Shown here piece by piece: positions 1 to 5,933 of a DNA stretch of 10,361 nucleotides. The notes beneath the pieces are model-generated. The model made no database searches. It saw only the letters and a program-made list of their open reading frames with translations, and had not been told where the DNA came from. Position 1 is the first letter of the stretch, and each line of letters begins with the position of its first letter. Where the stretch lies: NCBI GenBank assembly GCA_026984555.1, contig JALSRY010000508.1:1-10361 (forward strand). The letters run 5' to 3'. The position numbers and the translations under genes were made by a program. This DNA is from Phycisphaerae bacterium. GTDB lineage: Bacteria; Planctomycetota; Phycisphaerae; UBA1845; Fen-1342.

Positions 1-1693
1 AGATCGTCGTCTCGGTGCTCACGTGCCGCCGGCGGGCTACGAACATCCCGTTGGCGTCGTGGTCCGGGTAGTGTTCCATCAAGTAGGCCCCGAAACCTGC
101 CAGATCGCTCGTGATCGCAGGTACGCCGCGGACAATGCATTCCAGCGGCGTGTAGCCCCACGGCTCATAATATGAAGGGAACACCCCCATGTTGCAACCG
201 CGGACGAATTCGTCGTACTCCAGGCCGAGGATCGGGCTGGTCGAGGTGATGAATTCCGGGTGGAAGATGACCTTGACCGGGTCTTCGGGGGCGTTGAGCA
301 ACCCCCGGCGACGCAGATGGCTGAGTACCGGATCACCGGCGTCGTCTTCGAGATCGTGCGTAACGATGGTCGGTGGGGGGCTTTGCACCCAGGCGTGCAG
401 CATCCGCTTGAGCCGCACGCGCGCGTATTCGTCGAGCAGCTCGTCCATGTCGGGCAGCCGCCCCTGCGAGACGCAATCGAACAGCGTCTGCCCCATCTCT
501 TCCTGGATGTCTTCGCAGGTATTGCGCAGCTCGTTGAACATCGCCTGGCGGTTGAGTGTTTCGAGGTTGGGGCCCCGGTACGCCGCGCGGGCGATGATGA
601 ACGCCACGACGGTGACGCCTTCCGGCCGGGCCTTGAGCCGCCGGTTCAGTTCGCTGAGCGCTTCGATGAAGATGTCGATGCCCTTGTTGCGATACTCGTA
701 GCGTCCCGCGATGAAAAAATAGAGCGTGCGGTCGAGGTCGAAGGTGTAGCTGGGGAAAAAATGTCCCCGCACGAAATCGTGGATGCGTTCCTTGCAACGC
801 TGGTGGAGGTTCTGGAACTCGTGCGGCGCCGCCGCCCGCTCGACGTTCAGCCCGTTGGGCAGCAGCAGGTCCGGCTCACGGTCCAGGAAGCACTCGGCCT
901 CCTCGGCCGTGATCTCGGATACCGTCGTGAACACGTCGGCGTGTTGCGTCGCCGCCCGCTCGATCTCGTAGCGGTGGCGAATGCCGTGCTCGTCCGCGAC
1001 GCGGGGCGCGTCCACCTCGCGAATGTGATCGTACAAGTCGATGTGGGCGGCGCTGAGGCTGCGGCCGACCAGCGTCGCGTGCGTGGTGAAGACTGTGGGA
1101 AAGCGCTCGCCGCGCAACTTGAGTAGCGGCAGCGCCAACGCGCCCTGCCACTCGTGAAAATGTGCCAGCATCGGGAAATTGCCCAGTCGCCGGTGGACCG
1201 TCTGGAGCAGGTCGGCGACCGCGTAGCCGAACAGCGTGATCGCGTTGTCCTCGTGCTCGCCGAAGGGCATCCCGATCCCGAGGTCTTTCCAGACGAAATA
1301 CTTCATGTCGTTGATGTGGTTCGCGATCGAATCGAGGTCGATCAGGATGACCTGGGGCCGCCCGGTGATCAGCCAGCGGCCGAAGTGGGTCTGGAGGCCG
1401 CCCGCGCGCAGCTCGCCGAGAATGTCGGCGACCACGCCCGCGGGTTTCTGCGGTTCGAACTCGATCCGGGCGGCGTCTTCACGATAGGGGCCGACGGCGA
1501 AGTAGTTGTCGCCCCAGTCACGGACGGTCGCCGGCGCCTTGCTGCGCAGCACGGTGTAGATCCCACCGGCCTGGCAGCAGACCTCCCACGACACTTCGAA
1601 CACCATCGCGGGGTGCGAGCCGACCCGCTTGACGTGCTGTTTTTTTTTCCGCGTGCGGCGGCGCGTCGTTTTCTTTCCGCTGGCTGCGGCCAT
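1..1693 (-). CDS. GT3-family (eukaryote-like) glycogen synthase, C-terminus cut off by the window edge
   Basis: This enzyme is predicted to transfer glucose from a nucleotide sugar (UDP-glucose in characterised GT3 enzymes) to the growing end of cytoplasmic glycogen. The 564 visible codons match the GT3 family: GGIYTVLRSKA at residues 43-53 (sugar-nucleotide loop, Lys52), HFHEWQ 178-183, TTHATLVGR 203-211, RYEYRNKG 331-338 (Arg331, Lys337), and YYEPWGYTPLE 508-518 with the E-x7-E pair Glu510/Glu518. GT3 enzymes are about 640-740 residues, so roughly the last 100 or more are missing from the window. The ATG at 1693 is preceded by GAGGG four bases away. The first 23 residues are a basic tail (KKTTRRRTRKKKQHVKR at 7-23) before the catalytic domain begins near residue 30. 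Three Lys codons there form an uninterrupted run of nine A on the coding strand. It differs clearly from bacterial GlgA (GT5), which carries a KTGGL motif. The family is certain; the natural sugar donor is inferred. Confidence 0.95.
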   Translation of the reverse strand, partial: MAAASGKKTTRRRTRKKKQHVKRVGSHPAMVFEVSWEVCCQAGGIYTVLRSKAPATVRDWGDNYFAVGPYREDAARIEFEPQKPAGVVADILGELRAGGLQTHFGRWLITGRPQVILIDLDSIANHINDMKYFVWKDLGIGMPFGEHEDNAITLFGYAVADLLQTVHRRLGNFPMLAHFHEWQGALALPLLKLRGERFPTVFTTHATLVGRSLSAAHIDLYDHIREVDAPRVADEHGIRHRYEIERAATQHADVFTTVSEITAEEAECFLDREPDLLLPNGLNVERAAAPHEFQNLHQRCKERIHDFVRGHFFPSYTFDLDRTLYFFIAGRYEYRNKGIDIFIEALSELNRRLKARPEGVTVVAFIIARAAYRGPNLETLNRQAMFNELRNTCEDIQEEMGQTLFDCVSQGRLPDMDELLDEYARVRLKRMLHAWVQSPPPTIVTHDLEDDAGDPVLSHLRRRGLLNAPEDPVKVIFHPEFITSTSPILGLEYDEFVRGCNMGVFPSYYEPWGYTPLECIVRGVPAITSDLAGFGAYLMEHYPDHDANGMFVARRRHVSTETTI

Positions 1694-1758
1694 GACACCC
1701 TCGGGGATTCGGGAACCTGCCCCCCGGCCAACGCGCATCGCTCCGGGGCCAGACCGGC

Positions 1759-1788
1759 AGCATAGCACGCCCCCGAAACCACTGGCAA
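1759..1788 (-). promoter_or_regulatory. Predicted sigma70-like promoter of the glycogen synthase gene
   Basis: On the minus strand a -35 box TTGCCA (1783-1788) is separated by 18 bases from a -10 box TATGCT (1759-1764). A TG one base upstream of the -10 gives an extended -10. Transcription would start near 1752, leaving a leader of about 58 bases. The -35 box lies in the loop of a hairpin at 1775-1808. The prediction rests on consensus matching only. Confidence 0.45.
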
Positions 1789-1808
1789 CCGCCGTGAGCG
1801 GTGGTTTC
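1775..1808 (-). terminator. Hairpin downstream of the prepilin-like gene, possible weak terminator
   Basis: A perfect 8-bp inverted repeat (GAAACCAC at 1775-1782, GTGGTTTC at 1801-1808) flanks an 18-base loop. A competing 5-bp stem, ACCGC/GCGGT, lies inside it. It is about 50 bases past the stop codon of the prepilin-like gene and just before the glycogen synthase promoter. No U-tract follows, so it is not a canonical intrinsic terminator. It could instead be a regulatory structure or operator. Confidence 0.3.
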
Positions 1809-1837
1809 CGGTCAGGGTACGACGCTTTCCGGTCAGG
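1805..1837. repeat. 12-bp direct repeat with 21-bp period
   Basis: TTTCCGGTCAGG occurs exactly twice, at 1805-1816 and 1826-1837. A 21-bp period places both copies on the same face of the helix. They lie upstream of the predicted glycogen synthase promoter and just after the prepilin-like gene, so a tandem binding site is possible. A chance duplication cannot be excluded. Confidence 0.5.
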
Positions 1838-1858
1838 ATGCTCGTGGTGGGGCGGGGG

Positions 1859-2827
1859 CTATTTGGGCTTGACGCGCGTCCAGCGGTGGGTTCGCGTGTA
1901 CCAGCGCGGGTCGAGCTCGGCGGGGTAGACGCCGCGCCCGCTGCCGGTCGAGGCGGGCGGCACGCACGGGTACCAGTTGTCCTCGTAGCGATCCTCGGGG
2001 CCGACGTGGATCGACTCGCCCGCGTGCCACACGTAGTAGCGCGACGTGTTGACCGGGTAGCGCCGCCCCGAGTGGAATCCGACACTCTCGACGTGTCCAT
2101 CCTGGAACAGGAGATTGGCGGCCTGCGCCCCGTCGGTTCCGCCGGGGTGCCGCCCCCAGGCGATGGTGTTGTCGAACTGGGTCGGCGCGTTCCAGATGCC
2201 GGTGCGCAACGCGTCGCCGCTGAGGTTGTAGATCGCCGCGGAGACGGCATCACCGGCGAGCACGCGGCCGGAGGTCCCCCGTTCGTAGCCGGGAAACCGC
2301 CGCGGCCGACCGTCTCGTGCACTGCCGGATTGCCACGCCCAGCCCCCGGCCGAGAGCGGCACACCGATGCCGTAGCTGTAGTCGATCCCCGCGCGGTTGT
2401 GCCGCGGCGGATAGATGAGCCCCTGGTGTCGGGCGCTGTTGAGCGGATCGGGCAAGCGGTCGGCGGGGCAATAGCCCAGCCCCCGAATCGCTCGGCCACC
2501 GGGACTCCGCTCGGGAGCTCCCGACGGGCTGAGCAATTGATTCTGCATGAGCACGTCGATCCAGGTGTAGCGGATCGAATCGCCGCCGTCGTCCCAGAGC
2601 GGGTAGAAACCATAATCGGCCCGCGCTCCTTCCAGCGCCCGCCCGAGCTGCTGGAGCTGCGCACTGCACGCCGTCTGCATGGTCTTGCGGCGGGCCATCT
2701 GGAGCGGGGGGAGCATCAGGGCGATCAGGAGCGTGACGATCCCCACGACGACGAGCAGCTCGGCGAGCGAGAATGCGCGCGGCGCCGGCCCGGCGGTCGT
2801 GCTGGAAGCTCGCGGTCCCACGCTCAT
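1859..2827 (-). CDS. Prepilin-like protein with N-terminal methylation motif and FQDGHVE (H-X9-DG type) motif
   Basis: The 322-residue product looks like a planctomycete type II secretion or type IV pilin-like protein. It is processed by prepilin peptidase and held in or exported across the inner membrane by its N-terminal helix; the exact role is unknown. A short polar leader of 18 residues ends ...PRA and is followed by FSLAELLVVVGIVTLLIALM (19-38), with Glu23 at mature position +5 as the type IV pilin family requires. Position -1 is Ala instead of the usual Gly. FQDGHVE (241-247) matches the conserved end of the H-X9-DG proteins. The likely partner His227 sits 15 residues before the Asp-Gly pair, so the segment is longer than in the typical motif. 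The C-terminal part is rich in Tyr, Trp and Arg. The ATG at 2827 has GAGGG six bases upstream; the frame stays open far upstream but that part is not pilin-like. It appears to be a single-gene unit. Confidence 0.88.
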   Translation of the reverse strand: MSVGPRASSTTAGPAPRAFSLAELLVVVGIVTLLIALMLPPLQMARRKTMQTACSAQLQQLGRALEGARADYGFYPLWDDGGDSIRYTWIDVLMQNQLLSPSGAPERSPGGRAIRGLGYCPADRLPDPLNSARHQGLIYPPRHNRAGIDYSYGIGVPLSAGGWAWQSGSARDGRPRRFPGYERGTSGRVLAGDAVSAAIYNLSGDALRTGIWNAPTQFDNTIAWGRHPGGTDGAQAANLLFQDGHVESVGFHSGRRYPVNTSRYYVWHAGESIHVGPEDRYEDNWYPCVPPASTGSGRGVYPAELDPRWYTRTHRWTRVKPK

Positions 2828-2896
2828 CCGAGTCCCTCGCGTCACCCCCTTACGCGGCACAAGCCCCCCCGAACCCTCCTTGCGGCTGGCATATAC

Positions 2897-2925
2897 AGAA
2901 TAGTAGCTCCCAGGCGGCGATTCAA
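2897..2925 (-). promoter_or_regulatory. Predicted sigma70-like promoter of the prepilin-like gene
   Basis: The minus strand reads TTGAAT (2920-2925), a 17-base spacer and TATTCT (2897-2902), each matching four of six consensus bases at optimal spacing. Transcription would begin near 2890, about 60 bases before the ATG at 2827. An AGGAGGG at 2874-2880 falls in the leader but is too far from that ATG; a GTG at 2860 would be 13 bases from it. Confidence 0.5.
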
Positions 2926-3046
2926 CGGCGGCACGCGGGCTCGACGGGGCCGAATGCAGCGGGTTGGTGGGCGATGTCCCGGTTGCGGGCATCCTCGGCC
3001 GGTTGCGGAGGCGTGCCGCCGGAAAACTCCGCGACACCCCGCCAGT

Positions 3047-3055
3047 TGCTACAAT
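3047..3055 (+). promoter_or_regulatory. Predicted extended -10 promoter of the small lipoprotein/methyltransferase unit
   Basis: TGC followed by TACAAT (3050-3055) forms an extended -10 element matching five of six consensus bases. No good -35 is visible 16-18 bases upstream, as is common for extended -10 promoters. The start site would be near 3062, leaving about 50 bases before the ATG at 3114. The same TG-N-TACAAT arrangement occurs before the GroES-like gene. Confidence 0.5.
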
Positions 3056-3113
3056 GCCCACCAAGATGCGTATTCCGACCAGGAACACGGGGGCTTGCAA
3101 AGGAGTCTCGATC

Positions 3114-3245
3114 ATGCAACGTCGCAAACGCCTCATCGCCCTGCTGATGCTTTCGAGCGGCATGACGCTCGCCAGCGGCTGCGTCGCCGACCAGGTCATC
3201 GCGACCATCGCGACGGCGTTCCGCATCGTCGATATCTGGGTCTGA
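3114..3245 (+). CDS. Very small lipoprotein-like peptide (43 aa), function unknown
   Basis: Residues 3-6 are basic (RRKR), followed by a hydrophobic stretch (7-21) and LASGC ending at Cys23. This resembles a lipoprotein signal peptide, although Ala at position -3 of the lipobox is weaker than Leu or Val. If cleaved and lipidated, the mature part would be only 21 residues (Cys23-Val43), mostly hydrophobic. Translation is well supported: AAGGAG at 3100-3105 lies eight bases before the ATG, and a promoter-like element sits about 60 bases upstream. It ends 18 bases before the rhodanese-methyltransferase gene, so the two probably share a transcript. I do not recognise a family. It could instead be a small membrane peptide or a leader peptide that controls the next gene. 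Confidence 0.65.
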   Translation: MQRRKRLIALLMLSSGMTLASGCVADQVIATIATAFRIVDIWV

Positions 3246-3263
3246 TCGGCACCTGGGGCACGC

Positions 3264-4091
3264 ATGCGGCTGCGGCTGGTTCGGCGGCGAATACTCGATC
3301 CGCGGGACGCCGACACCGCCCGGCGCCGCCCGCTCGCCGATGCCGTCAACATTCCGCGCGCCGAGCTCCCCGATCGCACCCACGAACTGCCGCCACGCGA
3401 GCAGGTGGTTACGGTCGCCGGACCGCTCGAGTTGGCGCGGGACACGGTACGTTGGCTGGAATCGGTTCGGCGACGGGGGGAAGTGGCGGTCACGTCGCCG
3501 TCGGCCGGGGTGTCGCCCGGTGGAGACGAGGTCGGCCGACTGTGGGAGCCCGCCGCATTCCTGGAGAACGTCGCGGCGGGGCTCGCACCGGGGCGGGCGC
3601 TCGATTTGGCCTGTGGAACGGGGCGTGACGCCGTCTTTCTCGCCGCGGCGGGGTGGCGGGTCGTCGGGGTGGATGTGCTCCCGGACGCGCTGGCCCGCGC
3701 TGGGGACTTGCAACGGCGCTATGCCCCGGCAGCGCCGCCGATCGACTGGCGTTGCGCCGATCTCGAATCCTCCCGCGGTCTGGGTGGGGTTTTGCGGCCC
3801 GACGAGCGGTTCGACCTCATCACCGTCTTTCGGTTTCTGGATCGTTCCCTGCTGCGCAGTGCTTCCGGCTACCTCAACCCCGGCGGCAGCCTCGTCGTCG
3901 AAACGTTCACGACCGTCCACCGCGCTCGCCACGGCCGGCCCTCCCGCGACGACCACGTTCTTCAACCGGGCGAGCTGCCGGCCCTGCTCGGTCCCAGGAT
4001 GGAAATCCGCCACTACTCGGAGGCCTGGCGCGCGGGGCCCCACACGGCCCGGCTCCATGCGGTGCGAGCCGTTTCCGGCTATTCGAGGTAG
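3264..4091 (+). CDS. Rhodanese-like domain (no catalytic Cys) fused to a TehB-like SAM-dependent methyltransferase
   Basis: The 275-residue cytoplasmic protein has two parts. Residues about 8-72 resemble a rhodanese fold: ILDPRDAD (10-17) at the first strand and loop, DAVNIPRAEL (26-35) matching the usual GAxNIP motif, and VVTVAGPLELA (48-58) where the active-site Cys loop should be. There is no Cys before residue 117, so sulfur transfer is unlikely. Residues about 94-270 form a class I methyltransferase: ALDLACGTGRDA (112-123) is SAM motif I, GVDVLPDALARA (135-146) carries Asp137 for the ribose, FDLITVFRFLD (183-193) is the post-motif strand, and LNPGGSLVVETF (204-215) follows. This part resembles TehB-like enzymes; the substrate is unknown. 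The ATG at 3264 has only a weak GGGG upstream, consistent with reinitiation 18 bases after the small lipoprotein gene. The 3' end overlaps the convergent phosphodiesterase gene by 13 bases. Confidence 0.85.
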   Translation: MRLRLVRRRILDPRDADTARRRPLADAVNIPRAELPDRTHELPPREQVVTVAGPLELARDTVRWLESVRRRGEVAVTSPSAGVSPGGDEVGRLWEPAAFLENVAAGLAPGRALDLACGTGRDAVFLAAAGWRVVGVDVLPDALARAGDLQRRYAPAAPPIDWRCADLESSRGLGGVLRPDERFDLITVFRFLDRSLLRSASGYLNPGGSLVVETFTTVHRARHGRPSRDDHVLQPGELPALLGPRMEIRHYSEAWRAGPHTARLHAVRAVSGYSR

Positions 4092-5764
4092 CCCAGGTCG
4101 CTGAGCCGCTTTTCGAGCATGTCGAGCTCTTTTTCCGAGTAGACCTCGGTCTTTTCTTCGGCGGCTTTTTCGACCGGTGGCTCACGCTCGACGATCGGCT
4201 GGCGGACGAACGCGTCGGCCAGTACCTGCCCCTCCATGTCCACCGGAACCCGCAACCCGAGCGCGGCCAGCGTTGTCGGTGTCAGATCGACGATGTTGCC
4301 CTCGATCGTCACCCCTTGCCGGACTCCCGGGCCGGCCATCGCGACGACGCCCTCGGCCCGGTGCGTGCCCTCGAGCCGGCGTTGCGAACACCACCGCACG
4401 GGGTGGTACCCCCGGATTTTCCGCACGACCGCCAGCCCCGGTTGCGGCGCCAGCAGCAGGTCGGGCAGGTCGGGGTAGTCCTCCCGCTTGCAGCCATAGA
4501 GCTGCTCGGTCTTGAACACCTCGGGGAAGATATGGATATCGCGACCGTCGGGGGTTCGAGCCGTCGCGGCGCGCAGCCGGCCGGCGATCTCCTCGCGCAC
4601 CCGCTCGTAATCTTCCGGCTCGACGATGCCGATGGGCCCGCGACCCTTGAGGTTGATGTACAGGAACCCGTAGATGCCGGCGTGCATCACGCAGGCCTTG
4701 GTCCGCGACCAGTCGATCGCGAGGTCGCGTTCGATGCCGCGATTGCCCTGCTGAAAGCGGTTGGCCTTGCCCTTGGTCAGGCGGTGCCACCAGTAGCCCG
4801 TGCGTTGTTCGGCCTGTTCGAGGGGGCTGCGCAGCGCGAGGTAGCCCCAGCGTTTCAGCAGCAGGTTGGGTTGGGCCTTGCCGTCGAGACTCCCGTGCCC
4901 GTGGTCGGACATGATCAACGCCATCGCGTCGTGTTTTTCGGCATAGGCGAACAGGCCCGCCAGCGCCTTGTCGAGCCGCTCGAAACACGCCGCCGCCATC
5001 TCGGCTTGCCGGGGATAGCGGCGGTTGAAGCGCGGATCGAGATACTTCCAGGCCTTGTGCTGGAGGTTGTCCACGAGCTTGAACACGACCATCAAAACGT
5101 CCCAGCCGTATTTTTCGCCGCACAACTCGGTCAGTTGGCGTCCCTGGTCGAAACTGTCGCAGATGTAGTCGAGGTTGCGCTTGAGGATTTCCAGTCCGCC
5201 GAAAGCCTTGCGCTGCCAGTTCGTGCGGTAGTTGTAGTGCGGGATCGCGCGCAGGATGTCTTGTTTGAGCTCGGGCGGATAGGTGAACTCGGCGTCGATG
5301 CTGGGGGTCTCGAAACCGCTGATGACAAAACCGTTGACCGGCTTGGGCGGGTAGGTCATCGGTACGTTGATGCTCCCGACCCGCAACCCCTTGTCGCTCA
5401 GGAGTTCCCAGATCGTCTTTTCGCGTATCTCGTAGGTGCTGTTGAACGTGAGCTGGTGCGTCCGAACGTGGTACTTCTCGAAGTCCACGATTCCATGACG
5501 CCCCGGCCCCTTGCCCGTCATGAACGTCGTCCACGCCGCCGGCGTGATCGGCGGACGGGTCGAGTGCAGCACGCCGGCGGCCCCCCGTTCGATGAACGCC
5601 TTGAGCGCCGGCATCCGCCCCGCCTCCATCATCGGCCGCAACACGTCCCACGTCGCGCCATCGAGCCCGATGATCAGGATCCGCTGCGCGATCGGCTCGA
5701 ACGGACGCGCCCCGCTCGTGCCGGCCTCCGTCTGGCTGTGCGTCAAAGAGACACCTGTGTTCAT
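4079..5764 (-). CDS. Type I phosphodiesterase / nucleotide pyrophosphatase family protein (alkaline phosphatase superfamily)
   Basis: The 561-residue enzyme is predicted to hydrolyse or transfer phosphodiester or phosphate groups with two bound metals. Expected ligands are all visible: Asp35 in IIGLDGATWD, the nucleophile Thr74 in PPITPAAWTTFMTG (with the following HGI), Asp232 and His236 in KLVDNLQHKAW, Asp287 and His288 in MSDHGHG, and His468 in GTHRAEG. No signal peptide or membrane segment is evident, so it is probably cytoplasmic. The last 20 residues (541-560, YSEKELDMLEKRLSDLGYL) form a short helix ending seen in many members of this group. ATG 5764 is chosen because AGGG lies nine bases upstream; ATG 5773 and more distant starts lack a suitable ribosome site. 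It follows a GT4 glycosyltransferase gene, which hints at glycan or glycolipid work, but the substrate cannot be read from sequence. Confidence 0.9.
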   Translation of the reverse strand: MNTGVSLTHSQTEAGTSGARPFEPIAQRILIIGLDGATWDVLRPMMEAGRMPALKAFIERGAAGVLHSTRPPITPAAWTTFMTGKGPGRHGIVDFEKYHVRTHQLTFNSTYEIREKTIWELLSDKGLRVGSINVPMTYPPKPVNGFVISGFETPSIDAEFTYPPELKQDILRAIPHYNYRTNWQRKAFGGLEILKRNLDYICDSFDQGRQLTELCGEKYGWDVLMVVFKLVDNLQHKAWKYLDPRFNRRYPRQAEMAAACFERLDKALAGLFAYAEKHDAMALIMSDHGHGSLDGKAQPNLLLKRWGYLALRSPLEQAEQRTGYWWHRLTKGKANRFQQGNRGIERDLAIDWSRTKACVMHAGIYGFLYINLKGRGPIGIVEPEDYERVREEIAGRLRAATARTPDGRDIHIFPEVFKTEQLYGCKREDYPDLPDLLLAPQPGLAVVRKIRGYHPVRWCSQRRLEGTHRAEGVVAMAGPGVRQGVTIEGNIVDLTPTTLAALGLRVPVDMEGQVLADAFVRQPIVEREPPVEKAAEEKTEVYSEKELDMLEKRLSDLGYLE

Positions 5765-5811
5765 CACTGTCATCCCTGTTTCCCGCACCACCCCGCGGGC
5801 GGCGGCGGGAA

Positions 5812-5839
5812 ATACTACCCCGACGGCATCAATTGCCAA
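5812..5839 (-). promoter_or_regulatory. Predicted promoter of the phosphodiesterase gene
   Basis: The minus strand reads TTGGCA (5834-5839), a 16-base spacer and TAGTAT (5812-5817). The start site would be near 5805, about 40 bases before the ATG at 5764. The same TTGGCA box with a 16-base spacer occurs at larB. The rest of the 169-base gap to the GT4 gene holds only a small GC-rich stem (GCCGG/CCGGC, 5910-5923) without a U-tract. Confidence 0.45.
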
Positions 5840-5933
5840 GCACTGCGCGCCCAGCCGCACCAGCGCGAACCCCGCGCACCTGCGCGTGCAAGCATACACG
5901 ATTCACCCCGCCGGGTCGCCGGCCCGCCGCAAC

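Noticed and set aside
1..1693. Bacterial GlgA-type (GT5) starch/glycogen synthase
   Set aside because: The KTGGL motif is absent and the GGIYTVLRSKA and YYEPWGYTPLE motifs are those of GT3.
1838..3628. Long open frame on the plus strand across the prepilin-like gene and beyond
   Set aside because: It is antisense to a gene with clear motifs, is rich in Arg, Ala, Gly and Pro with no recognisable domain, and crosses two predicted promoters. It is a by-product of high GC.
5910..5923. Short GC stem after the GT4 gene as an intrinsic terminator
   Set aside because: A 5-bp stem with no U-tract is too weak and is expected by chance in such GC-rich DNA.
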